Shown one piece after another: positions 1 through 7,288 of a stretch of 44,190 bases of DNA; the stretch's first letter is position 1, and each line of letters starts with the position of its first letter. This stretch comes from an uncultured Lachnospiraceae bacterium. Its GTDB lineage: Bacteria; Bacillota; Clostridia; Lachnospirales; Lachnospiraceae. Made by a program: the position numbers and the translations under genes. Below the pieces are notes generated by a model, which was not told the origin of the DNA, searched no databases, and saw nothing but the letters and a program-made list of their open reading frames with translations. The stretch spans positions 1-44,190 of the forward strand of contig CAMVOY010000016.1 in NCBI GenBank assembly GCA_947169235.1, read 5' to 3'.

Positions 1-379
1 ACTCGTGACCTGCGAGGAAGCAGAAGCACTCTGTCTCCTCCTCGAGGAGCATCTTTCCGAGGTTACCATGTCCAAGACCGACCTTACGGTGATCAGCAAC
101 AGAACCCGGGATGCAGAAGGACTGAAGTCCCTCGCCGATAGCTGCAGCTGCGTCAGCTGCGCGACGTGCTCCCTTCTTGATAGCGATAGCTGCACCTACT
201 GTGTAAGCCCAGCATGCATTCTCAAAACAGATAGGCTGGATGCCCTTTACCAGATCATAAACATTGAGTCCGGCATCCTCCGTTATCTTTTTAGCATCCT
301 CGATCGAAGCAATACCATACTCACCGAGGACCTTGTTAATCTGGTCAATTCTTCTTTCATATGATTCAAACAGTGCCAT
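1..379 (-). CDS. GGGtGRT family protein, C-terminal part cut off by the window
   Basis: The reverse strand reads from an ATG at 379, preceded by a GAAAGGAG ribosome site, and stays open to the window edge (126 codons seen). The visible N-terminus starts MALFESYERRIDQINKVLGE and carries the Ala/Gly-rich segments typical of the GGGtGRT family (about 330 residues), an Fe-S associated protein of unknown reaction in anaerobic Firmicutes. It lies 5 bp downstream of the NifU-like scaffold gene, the partner with which this family is normally paired, so the two form an operon. The family call rests on recall of its start plus this partner. The biochemical role is not established. Confidence 0.8.
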   Translation of the reverse strand, partial: MALFESYERRIDQINKVLGEYGIASIEDAKKITEDAGLNVYDLVKGIQPICFENACWAYTVGAAIAIKKGARRAADAAAAIGEGLQSFCIPGSVADHRKVGLGHGNLGKMLLEEETECFCFLAGHE

Positions 380-384
380 AGTGA

Positions 385-1077
385 TTACTCCTTTCTCGGA
401 TCGATAATTTTTGCTGCGTCATCGACACGACCATACTGACCCTTGGCTTTCTCCCAAGCCTCGTTCGGTGTGTCGCCTGCTTTGATGAAATCTGTCATCT
501 TGCCGAGATTGACGAACTGGTATCCGATCACCTCGTCATCTGCGTCAAGAGCAAGACCTGTTACATAACCCTCAGCCATCTCTAAGTAACGAACGCCCTT
601 AGCCTTGGTTGCATACATCGTTCCAACCTGTGAACGAAGTCCTTTTCCGAGATCCTCAAGACCCGCACCTACAGCAAGACCGTCATCAGAGAATGCACTC
701 TGGCTACGACCGTATACGATCTGTAAGAACAGCTCACGCATAGCGGTGTTGATCGCGTCACATACAAGGTCTGTATTGAGCGCCTCGAGAATTGTCTTTC
801 CCTGGAGAATCTCAGCTGCCATAGCTGCTGAGTGAGTCATACCGGAACAACCGATAGTCTCAACCAAAGCCTCCTCGATAACGCCGTCCTTAACGTTCAG
901 CGAAAGCTTGCAGCAACCCTGCTGCGGAGCGCACCAGCCAATACCATGAGTAAAACCTGAGATGTCTTTGATCTCTTTAGCATGTACCCACTTGCCCTCT
1001 TCAGGGATCGGAGCAGGCTCATGCTTTGCACCCTTAGCAACCGGGCACATCATTTCAACTTCTTTTGTGTAAATCAT
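385..1077 (-). CDS. Iron-sulfur cluster assembly scaffold protein (NifU N-terminal-like)
   Basis: A 230-residue cytosolic protein related to the NifU/IscU scaffold domain, on which Fe-S clusters are built before transfer. It has cysteines in the order expected for this subfamily: a CCKLSL segment near residue 56 and a GCSGMTHSAA segment near residue 77. The ATG at 1077 has a GAAAGGAG site 6 bp upstream, which sets the start. It is followed after 5 bp by the GGGtGRT gene, its usual companion. A sigma-A promoter with perfect -10 lies at 1125-1153 and faces away from the Na/Pi transporter. Whether the scaffold serves general Fe-S assembly or only its partner is unknown. Confidence 0.88.
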   Translation of the reverse strand: MIYTKEVEMMCPVAKGAKHEPAPIPEEGKWVHAKEIKDISGFTHGIGWCAPQQGCCKLSLNVKDGVIEEALVETIGCSGMTHSAAMAAEILQGKTILEALNTDLVCDAINTAMRELFLQIVYGRSQSAFSDDGLAVGAGLEDLGKGLRSQVGTMYATKAKGVRYLEMAEGYVTGLALDADDEVIGYQFVNLGKMTDFIKAGDTPNEAWEKAKGQYGRVDDAAKIIDPRKE

Positions 1078-1124
1078 TGCAATCTCCTTTCACATAAAAT
1101 TTTGCGAATCACAAACATAGTCAG

Positions 1125-1153
1125 ATTATACAACCTTTTGGGACATTTTTCAA
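1125..1153 (-). promoter_or_regulatory. Sigma-A promoter of the Fe-S scaffold operon
   Basis: On the minus strand TTGAAA (1148-1153) is followed after 17 bp by TATAAT (1125-1130). It sits about 50 bp upstream of the scaffold start codon and is back-to-back with the transporter promoter at 1173-1201. Confidence 0.75.
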
Positions 1154-1172
1154 CATAAAAATGAAAAAATCC

Positions 1173-1201
1173 TTGCGTTTTCGACTCTTGTATGTTATTA
1201 T
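1173..1201 (+). promoter_or_regulatory. Sigma-A promoter of the Na/Pi cotransporter gene
   Basis: TTGCGT (1173-1178), 17 bp, TATTAT (1196-1201). The ATG at 1192 lies inside this promoter, so the longest open frame overstates the N-terminus and translation must begin further down. Confidence 0.55.
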
Positions 1202-1296
1202 CCGAATTGGTAAGAAAAAACAGAAAAAGAAAAACACCAGGCAGCGCCTCAAAACAACGAAAAATGGCGCAGAAAGACATGAACGGGGTAGCGTGG

Positions 1297-2940
1297 ATGA
1301 CTATCTGGAATGTGTTCAATCTGATGGGAGGGCTTGCTCTCTTCATCTTCGGAATGAATCTTATGAGCGACGGGCTCAAGCTCGCCGCAGGTTCTTATCT
1401 CAAGACAATCCTTGAAAAACTAACCAAGAATCAGTTCATAGCAATGTGTGTCGGAGCAGGTCTTACTGCACTGATCCAGAGCTCGAATGCTATGTGTGTA
1501 ATGGTGGTCGGTTTCGTAGGAGCCGGCATGATGAAGCTGGAGCGAAGCGTCGGAGTACTGATGGGTGCAAAGATCGGTACCACCATCACCGGTCAGCTCA
1601 TCGCCTTCAATATATCGGAGATCGCGCCGGTCATCGCTTTCACCGGCGTTGTTATCATAATGATAGTTAAAAAACCGACCTGGAAAAATGTCGGCAACAT
1701 CATTACAAGTCTCGGTGTGCTTTTCATCGGTCTCGGAATGATGAGTTCTGCCATGAAACCTTTGGCGAACGAAATATGGTTCCAGGATATACTCGTAGGC
1801 GTGTCAAATCCGGTTCTTGCGATGTGCGTCGGATTCATCTTCACGGTTATCATCCAGAGTGCATCAGCTTCAGTCGGTGTACTGCAGATGATGGTGCTCA
1901 ACTCGATCATCGGCTTTGACCAGGCATTCTATATCATGCTCGGTATGAATATCGGAGCAAGTGTGGCTCCGGCACTCGCCTCTATCGGCGGACGTAAGGA
2001 TGCAAAGAGAGTTGCCTTGATCGTGGCGCTGTTCGAGTCCATCGGAATGATACTGTTTATGGTACTCACCAACGTGTTCCCGCAGATCCTCGAATGGATG
2101 GTGGCTACATCGCCGGATAACCCGTCAAGACAGATAGCGAATGCCAACACGATCTTTAACGTGGTAACCGTGCTCATACTCCTGCCGTGCTCGAAGTACC
2201 TTGTGAAGCTCTCACATCTTATCATACGCGGAGATGATGCCGAGGAGGAAGGCAATACTCTTCTGTTCATCGACACATCCGGCTATCAGACCGGAACCGT
2301 GCTCCTCGGGCAGATCGACTCTGAGGTGGGGCGTATGCAGCATCTCGCCAGGACGAACCTCGAGGCATCCACGAAGGTATTCTACGAAAAGGATGTCCTG
2401 TCCGAAAAGGACTTCCGCAAAAATGAGTCGAACTTAGACTTCCTGAATAAGGAAATAACCAATGCCCTGACCATGACCAACACGCTGAACTTATCAGCCA
2501 CAGAGGCTAACCATGCGGGACATCTGTATCATATTGTAAACGACTTCGAACGAATCGGAGATCATGCCGAGAATATGCTCGGTTACGCTCTCACGATGAA
2601 AAAGAACAAAGAAAAATTCACCGGCAAAGCGCTCAAAGACCTCAAGCAGCTTTCAAATGAGGTTTACAAGATATTCGATCTGGCGTGTGAGTATTTCTAC
2701 TCACCTGATGCGGAGACTTACCAGATCATAAACGATATGGAGGAAGGCATCGACGATATGGTCGCAAAGATGCGTAACTCAAATATCAAACGAATCAATA
2801 AGGCGAAGTGCGGTGCTACGGAGGGATTGTATTTCACGGAGATACTCGTGGATCTCGAGCGTATCGGTGACCACTCCATGAACATCGCAAAGTCCGTTAA
2901 AAAATACCCCGTATTCAAGCGCGGCGAGCAGATGGCATAA
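1297..2940 (+). CDS. Na/Pi cotransporter family protein with PhoU-like C-terminal domain
   Basis: An inner-membrane sodium/phosphate cotransporter of the NptA/YjbB type. It starts with a hydrophobic helix containing NLMGGLALFIFGMN, as family members do. The two inverted transport repeats show their QSSNAM (residue about 63) and QSASAS signatures. After eight or so membrane segments, residues about 350-545 form a PhoU-like helical domain with two ERIGDH motifs. The frame is open from 1192, but the promoter covers that codon; ATGs at 1264, 1279 and 1297 remain possible. I chose 1297 because it fits the family N-terminus and has GGGG 8-9 bp upstream. No terminator is obvious after the stop. Confidence 0.87.
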   Translation: MTIWNVFNLMGGLALFIFGMNLMSDGLKLAAGSYLKTILEKLTKNQFIAMCVGAGLTALIQSSNAMCVMVVGFVGAGMMKLERSVGVLMGAKIGTTITGQLIAFNISEIAPVIAFTGVVIIMIVKKPTWKNVGNIITSLGVLFIGLGMMSSAMKPLANEIWFQDILVGVSNPVLAMCVGFIFTVIIQSASASVGVLQMMVLNSIIGFDQAFYIMLGMNIGASVAPALASIGGRKDAKRVALIVALFESIGMILFMVLTNVFPQILEWMVATSPDNPSRQIANANTIFNVVTVLILLPCSKYLVKLSHLIIRGDDAEEEGNTLLFIDTSGYQTGTVLLGQIDSEVGRMQHLARTNLEASTKVFYEKDVLSEKDFRKNESNLDFLNKEITNALTMTNTLNLSATEANHAGHLYHIVNDFERIGDHAENMLGYALTMKKNKEKFTGKALKDLKQLSNEVYKIFDLACEYFYSPDAETYQIINDMEEGIDDMVAKMRNSNIKRINKAKCGATEGLYFTEILVDLERIGDHSMNIAKSVKKYPVFKRGEQMA

Positions 2941-2988
2941 GACCTGCTCCGGATTTTTCATATTTTTCATATTTTTTCAAAAAAAGGG

Positions 2989-3015
2989 TAAAGTATCTGT
3001 AATTGTTTCCGATAT
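2989..3015 (+). promoter_or_regulatory. Sigma-D (sigma-28, flagellar) type promoter
   Basis: TAAA (2989-2992), 15 bp, TCCGATAT (3008-3015). The B. subtilis SigD consensus is TAAA-N14-16-GCCGATAT, so only one base differs. It is oriented toward the gene at 3175 and predicts expression with motility or chemotaxis genes. No sigma-A promoter as good is seen in the gap. Confidence 0.65.
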
Positions 3016-3094
3016 ATATGTTAGACGAATCGGTTGGATAGCCCTTTTTTGTGTTGTCTGAGATTCGTGAATATAGAACGAAACGTAAACCAAA

Positions 3095-3158
3095 GTCTGG
3101 TGCGTGAGTATCGGCATGGAGGCCGATGGCGCATAAGACGCTTACAGTACGAAAGTAC
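3095..3158 (+). ncRNA. Structured 5' leader of the sigma-D controlled gene
   Basis: The leader between the promoter and the start codon can fold into a nested hairpin: GTCT/AGAC (3095-3098 with 3136-3139), TGCG/CGCA (3101-3104 with 3130-3133) and ATCGGC/GCCGAT (3110-3115 with 3122-3127). A short GTAC-GAAA-GTAC tetraloop stem (3147-3158) follows, ending just before the ribosome site. I looked for the conserved strings of c-di-GMP-I riboswitches and did not find them. The class is unknown. Confidence 0.35.
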
Positions 3159-3174
3159 GGAAAGGAAGGAACCT

Positions 3175-3897
3175 ATGGCTGTAAATGGAATTGGCGGCGG
3201 ACTTTCGGCTTATACGCAGTATCAGAACATGGCGGCTACGACCAAGAGGACTGATACGACCGGAAAAGCTGCAGAGACAGCTGCTGACACGGGCGTTACC
3301 GTAGAGTTCTCTGACGAGGCAAAGGAGGCTGCAGCTGCAGCAAAGGCTGCCGAGACGGAAACGACCGAAGAAAACAAAGTGGATGAGAAGCAGGCAGCAC
3401 GCGAAGCCCTCATCAAAACCCTGAATGAGCAGCTGGATGCTCATACGCAGCAGATGCAGAATCTGGTTTCCCAGCTTCTCGGCGGAAAACCGCAGGAGAA
3501 CGGATGGTCACTTGCAGAGACCTACCGTAAGCTTGCTGAGGCTGCAGATCCCGAGACGATCGAGCAGGCAAAGAAAGACATAGCCGAAGACGGAGAGTGG
3601 GGCGTTGAGAAGACCAGCGAGAGGATGTTCCAGATGGCGAAAGCTCTCTCAGGTGACGATCCTACAAAGGCAGACGAGATGATCGCTGCTGTGAAGAAGG
3701 GACTTAAGCAGGCTACAGAGGCTTGGGGAGAGGATCTCCCGGACATCTCACAGAAGACTGTGGATGCCACCATCAAAAAGCTCGAGCAGTGGCGCGACGG
3801 ACTTTCTTCAGATCAGAGCGCTGATAAGGTAGCAGAGAAGACTCAGAGCTACCTGACCAATCAGGCGCAAAGTGCGTATTTGGCCGGAGTGGCGTGA
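3175..3897 (+). CDS. Conserved hypothetical protein, probable motility regulon member
   Basis: A 240-residue protein without signal peptide or membrane segment. Residues 1-75 are low complexity (Ala, Thr, Glu); the rest is helical and contains a conserved-looking core: GEWGVEKTSERM near residue 145 and GLKQATEAWGEDLPDISQKT near 180. I recall proteins of this layout in many flagellated Clostridia, without a known function. The open frame extends upstream to 3034, but the ATG at 3175 has an AAGGAA site 6-7 bp upstream and the extension crosses the structured leader. A SigD-like promoter (2989-3015) suggests it is made with flagella or chemotaxis proteins. A strong terminator follows. Confidence 0.75.
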   Translation: MAVNGIGGGLSAYTQYQNMAATTKRTDTTGKAAETAADTGVTVEFSDEAKEAAAAAKAAETETTEENKVDEKQAAREALIKTLNEQLDAHTQQMQNLVSQLLGGKPQENGWSLAETYRKLAEAADPETIEQAKKDIAEDGEWGVEKTSERMFQMAKALSGDDPTKADEMIAAVKKGLKQATEAWGEDLPDISQKTVDATIKKLEQWRDGLSSDQSADKVAEKTQSYLTNQAQSAYLAGVA

Positions 3898-3910
3898 GAA
3901 CAACAGATTT

Positions 3911-3949
3911 AAAAAAGGAACCGAGGAATTGCACTCGGTTCCTTTTTTT
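3911..3949. terminator. Bidirectional rho-independent terminator
   Basis: Stem GGAACCGAG (3917-3925) / CTCGGTTCC (3934-3942), 8-nt loop, flanked by A6 on the left and T7 on the right. It serves the gene ending at 3897 and the convergent gene ending at 3948, whose stop codon overlaps the T run. Confidence 0.9.
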
Positions 3950-4394
3950 ATTTCGTTTCAAGCATCTGATCCAAAATCTCCGCCGCGCAAGCAACGAGTT
4001 CCGGACACGGACGCTTTTTATAGTATTCTTCGGTTCGCTCCTCAGCCTGGGGTCCCGGCTTGACAGCGACACCTTCCAGCAATTCGCGACAAATGATAGA
4101 TCCGTTTTCATCGCGGAATCGCTTGGCAAACTCCTGAATCAACTTATAGTGATCATTTTTTTCAGGAGAGGATTTCGGATCATCATATCCGTGAACCATT
4201 CCGAGTACCATCAGCGCTCCACTGACACATCCGCATACCTCACGCATGCGTCCCATGCCACCACCAAACGACGATGCGATCTTTGCTGATGTTTCTCTAT
4301 CAAGTCCGGTGATATCCTCAAAAGCACATAATACAGCCTGCGAACAGTTGTAACCTTCAGTAAAAAGATTCGCAGCCAATTCCGCATGATCCAT
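3948..4394 (-). CDS. C_GCAxxG_C_C family redox protein
   Basis: A 148-residue protein of the C_GCAxxG_C_C family, small Cys-rich proteins thought to bind metal or take part in redox chemistry. Visible signatures are YNCSQAVLCAF (residues about 14-24) and FGGGMGRMREVCGCVSGALM (about 43-62), then a cysteine near residue 104 and a C-terminal CPELVACAAEIL. The ATG at 4394 has GAGGGG 7 bp upstream; the longer frame to 4442 lacks a site. The Rpn nuclease gene ends 44 bp upstream on the same strand, so co-transcription is possible. Function is not known for this family. Confidence 0.85.
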   Translation of the reverse strand: MDHAELAANLFTEGYNCSQAVLCAFEDITGLDRETSAKIASSFGGGMGRMREVCGCVSGALMVLGMVHGYDDPKSSPEKNDHYKLIQEFAKRFRDENGSIICRELLEGVAVKPGPQAEERTEEYYKKRPCPELVACAAEILDQMLETK

Positions 4395-4438
4395 AGTTGA
4401 TCCCCTCATATTTTCTCTTTGGCACCTATCCAAACCAC

Positions 4439-5326
4439 TCACCAGTATGTTTCAACCAGTTTTTTTGATTCTTCAGGAGACATTCCCATCTTTGACTCAA
4501 TTTTTATTTCTGCATCGTCAGAAGAGCCACCATACTCCTTAACAATCTCAATGATTGCTCTGGCACCTTGCTCAATACCAAGTGCTCTGCCTTCTACAAG
4601 TCCGGCCTCAAGAGCATCGCGTTTCATGATCATCTCATTTTGTCTCATGACGATATACTCGCGACGCCACTCTGAATTCATCTTTGCTTCCTGTACAGCC
4701 ATATCGAGCCTCCTTACATAATCGTCATCTGACATTATCCCCATAACATAATCCAGAAACGCCTTCAACTTGTCATCTACGTCATCCGCTGTTCCGATAG
4801 CATTAAGGACTACATTCATCGTTCCATCCTCAAGCTCCAGTTCCGGCTTTTCCTCACATCGATACGTAAATGTATACTTATGTAAACCCAAACCAAACAA
4901 ATCAAACGGGCATATCATGATCACATATGAATCACTAAGTCTGTCATATTCCACACCTTTTTCAAGCAAACGTGTGTCCGCAATTGACAGGTAATACCGA
5001 ATTCTTTTGGGCAAGTTTTGCTTGTCAAGCACCTGCATCTCTACCGTAAAAGCCGGACCATTCTGATCGACAGCATATACATCAAAACGAACACCATGGA
5101 TATCTAATCCTATCTCGATTGTCTTTTGGGGTTCTATATCCAAATGTGAAATTCGAACACCGGGAATAATCATTTGAACAAGCTCCAATAAAAACTTCTC
5201 ATTCTGCATAATTTTACAGAAAAGGAAATCATCACTTATTCCCAGCGACTCCCACGGAGCAATCTCCATTGTGCTATCTTCAACATCACGATCATTAATC
5301 TGAATATTAATATTCTGTTTTCCCAT
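4439..5326 (-). CDS. Rpn family recombination-promoting nuclease / PD-(D/E)XK transposase-like protein
   Basis: A 295-residue protein of the Rpn/PDDEXK-transposase family, DNA nucleases linked to recombination and, in some reports, phage defence. The catalytic core shows Asp82 (RFDVYAVD), then Glu96-x-Gln98 (TVEMQ), the D...ExQ form of the PD-(D/E)XK motif. The family hallmark YYLSIADTRLLEKGVEYDRL lies at residues 111-130. The C-terminal third is a charged helix with an EAGLVEGRALGIEQGA segment, as usual. An AGGAGGTGA site 6 bp upstream of the ATG at 5326 decides the start. It borders an AT-rich island with a TIR operon. Confidence 0.87.
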   Translation of the reverse strand: MGKQNINIQINDRDVEDSTMEIAPWESLGISDDFLFCKIMQNEKFLLELVQMIIPGVRISHLDIEPQKTIEIGLDIHGVRFDVYAVDQNGPAFTVEMQVLDKQNLPKRIRYYLSIADTRLLEKGVEYDRLSDSYVIMICPFDLFGLGLHKYTFTYRCEEKPELELEDGTMNVVLNAIGTADDVDDKLKAFLDYVMGIMSDDDYVRRLDMAVQEAKMNSEWRREYIVMRQNEMIMKRDALEAGLVEGRALGIEQGARAIIEIVKEYGGSSDDAEIKIESKMGMSPEESKKLVETYW

Positions 5327-5339
5327 ATCTTCACCTCCT

Positions 5340-5382
5340 ATTTTACATGAATTACGCCACTTCGTCAAGATGAACGTAATTC
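5340..5382 (-). promoter_or_regulatory. Promoter-like sequence and inverted repeat upstream of the Rpn gene
   Basis: On the minus strand TTGACG (5363-5368), 17 bp, TAAAAT (5340-5345). The -35 is bracketed by a perfect inverted repeat GAATTACG (5349-5356) / CGTAATTC (5375-5382), a possible operator. Transcription from this -10 would begin inside the ribosome site, so the promoter is uncertain. Confidence 0.4.
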
Positions 5383-5476
5383 TCCCGAGGAATCTGATAT
5401 GATTTGAATTTTGGGTACCAAAAAGAGATGTCTTATAGACTTATCTGCGCTATTCACTTGTCTTCGAATCACGGAA

Positions 5477-5605
5477 TCAAATTCCGAGTAGAATGATAAG
5501 AATCAATCCCCATGCGCAGCGATGAGGGTGATTGAATATATCGTACCACACTTTATTGTCATATGCAAGTCTTTTTTCTTTCAATAATCTTCCGTAATAT
5601 AGCAT
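5477..5605 (-). CDS. Possible small membrane protein, 42 residues
   Basis: A 42-codon frame starts at an ATG at 5605 with GCGAGGAG ending 3 bp upstream. It begins MLYYGRLLKEKRLAYDNKVW and ends in a hydrophobic stretch (WGLILIILLGI), so it could be a single-pass membrane peptide. A short CGGAA/TTCCG hairpin (5472-5486) overlaps the stop. I do not recognise the protein. It sits in an otherwise empty 450-bp gap between the Rpn gene and the SPFH operon, and no promoter for it is obvious. Confidence 0.3.
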   Translation of the reverse strand: MLYYGRLLKEKRLAYDNKVWYDIFNHPHRCAWGLILIILLGI

Positions 5606-5661
5606 TGTCTCCTCGCTTTTAAACCAGCTGAAACGCTCGAAATCTCGGGCTTTGCAAGCCC

Positions 5662-5689
5662 TTGACACCCCCCCATTTCATGATATAAT
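5662..5689 (+). promoter_or_regulatory. Consensus sigma-A promoter of the SPFH-TIR operon
   Basis: TTGACA (5662-5667), 16 bp starting with a C7 run, TATAAT (5684-5689); both boxes are perfect. Transcription would give a leader of about 85 nt before the GGAGG site at the SPFH gene. A full-consensus promoter suggests strong, steady expression unless repressed. Confidence 0.85.
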
Positions 5690-5779
5690 AACCTAGGATT
5701 TGTGCTTTTTACATGCATTTCTCACTAATTGGGCACACCTAACACATATCTAGAAAGTATAAACAAGGAGGATAACTAG

Positions 5780-7282
5780 ATGGGACTTGCAGAACTCGTC
5801 AAATATGAAGGGGATAATTCTACCTTTATATGGAAATATCCAAGCGAAGACTTTAACAAGATGTCAGAGCTTATCGTTCACGAAAGCCAAGAAGCAATTT
5901 TCTTTGCAAATGGACAGGCTGCTGACACTTTCGGACCAGGACGCTACAAATTGGATTCTGAAAATATCCCTATTCTTACCAAGCTAATTAACATAGTCAC
6001 CGGAGTAAGCGTGTTCCACAGCGAGGTCTTCTTCATCAATAAAACTGTCCAAATGGCCATCAAATGGGGAACAGACTCAAAAGTACGTTTTATTGAACCT
6101 ACTTTAGGTGTACCTCTTGAAATAGGCGCCTCCGGAGAAATGAATCTGGCCGTATCAGATGGAAGAAAACTCCTTCTCAAGCTGGTTGGAACAATGGGCG
6201 GTATAGCATGGAGCGAAAGCGGTGATGGCTTTACCAAATCACTTCAACAGTCGTTCAAACCACTCATTTCAACGGCTGTAAAATCACATCTTTCCGCTTC
6301 TATCAAACAAGAAAACCTGGATCTCATTGATATTGATGAGCACTTAATTCAACTATCAGACATACTAAAGCAAAACATTATCTCAGGCTTTGAAGAATAC
6401 GGATTAACAATTCCCGAGTTCTATGTTACCAATATCGTATTGCCTGAGAATGATCCAAACTTCAAGCGTCTCAGAGAATTACATACAATCGAGCTCCAAA
6501 AAAAGATGGCCACGGCCGAAGCCGAGGTACGAACCACTCAAGCTGAAAGTAAAGCTTCTTACATGACTGCTGAGGCTGAAGCTGAGGCAAAAATCAAAGC
6601 AGCTCAAAGAGAAGCTGTTCTAGAAGCCCAGACCACAGAAACTGAAGTTGCAAAACGAGAAGCCGAAAGAAAACTGATTCAAGCTCAAGCTGATGCGGAA
6701 GCCAACAGATTATCCGGGTTCTCAGAAGCCGCGGTAATGCAGGCAAAAGGATACAATCAGAAAGATGTTATCCAAGCCGATGTTCAAAAAGCATACGCGG
6801 AAGGAATCGGAAACATGGGCTCTAATATCGGAGCCAGCGGTGGTAGCGCCTCCGTAATGGGAGACATGCTTGGTTTAGGAGTCGGCATGGCAACGATAGG
6901 TGCCGTAACTCCGCAAATCGGAGAAATGATGAAGGGTTTGAACTCTGGAACTGCAAATACAGGCATTGATAATACATCCAGAGGAGATTCCTCTTCTATC
7001 AACAGTCCTATCAAATGTCCTAAATGCGGAAACACAGTTCCTAATAACGCCAAATTCTGTTTAGAGTGTGGCACAAAAATCGAATTTCTAAATGATAACG
7101 AGATTGTATGCCCTTCATGCGGAGAAAAGACCACTAACGGCAAATTTTGTATGAACTGCGGTACCCCTTTATCAACAAAATGCCCCAACCCTGACTGTGG
7201 TGCTAACATCCCTATCGGTGGTAAGTTTTGCTTAGAATGTGGTACGAAGATTTCACAAACAACAGGCGAAAGTGAGGAATAA
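5780..7282 (+). CDS. SPFH domain protein with three C-terminal zinc ribbons (YdjI-like)
   Basis: A 500-residue protein. Residues about 30-225 form an SPFH/band-7 domain of the type found in B. subtilis YdjI ('virion core protein' annotations). Residues about 225-330 are an Ala/Glu-rich coiled coil, then a Gly-rich segment, then three zinc ribbons: C413/416/427/430, C444/447/457/460 and C468/473/484/487. Such proteins oligomerise on the membrane and recruit zinc-ribbon partners. The ATG has AAGGAGG 8 bp upstream. The TIR gene begins 6 bp after the stop, so the two are translated from one message. Base composition is lower in GC than flanking genes, which hints at transfer. Confidence 0.88.
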   Translation: MGLAELVKYEGDNSTFIWKYPSEDFNKMSELIVHESQEAIFFANGQAADTFGPGRYKLDSENIPILTKLINIVTGVSVFHSEVFFINKTVQMAIKWGTDSKVRFIEPTLGVPLEIGASGEMNLAVSDGRKLLLKLVGTMGGIAWSESGDGFTKSLQQSFKPLISTAVKSHLSASIKQENLDLIDIDEHLIQLSDILKQNIISGFEEYGLTIPEFYVTNIVLPENDPNFKRLRELHTIELQKKMATAEAEVRTTQAESKASYMTAEAEAEAKIKAAQREAVLEAQTTETEVAKREAERKLIQAQADAEANRLSGFSEAAVMQAKGYNQKDVIQADVQKAYAEGIGNMGSNIGASGGSASVMGDMLGLGVGMATIGAVTPQIGEMMKGLNSGTANTGIDNTSRGDSSSINSPIKCPKCGNTVPNNAKFCLECGTKIEFLNDNEIVCPSCGEKTTNGKFCMNCGTPLSTKCPNPDCGANIPIGGKFCLECGTKISQTTGESEE

Positions 7283-7288
7283 CAATAA

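Noticed and set aside
5-364. Plus-strand 119-codon ORF rich in Cys/Ser
   Set aside because: It is the antisense of the GGGtGRT gene; the minus-strand protein has a proper start, ribosome site and family match.
3050-3175. c-di-GMP riboswitch in the leader of the sigma-D gene
   Set aside because: The GAAA tetraloop stem looked suggestive, but the conserved strings of the GEMM motif are missing.
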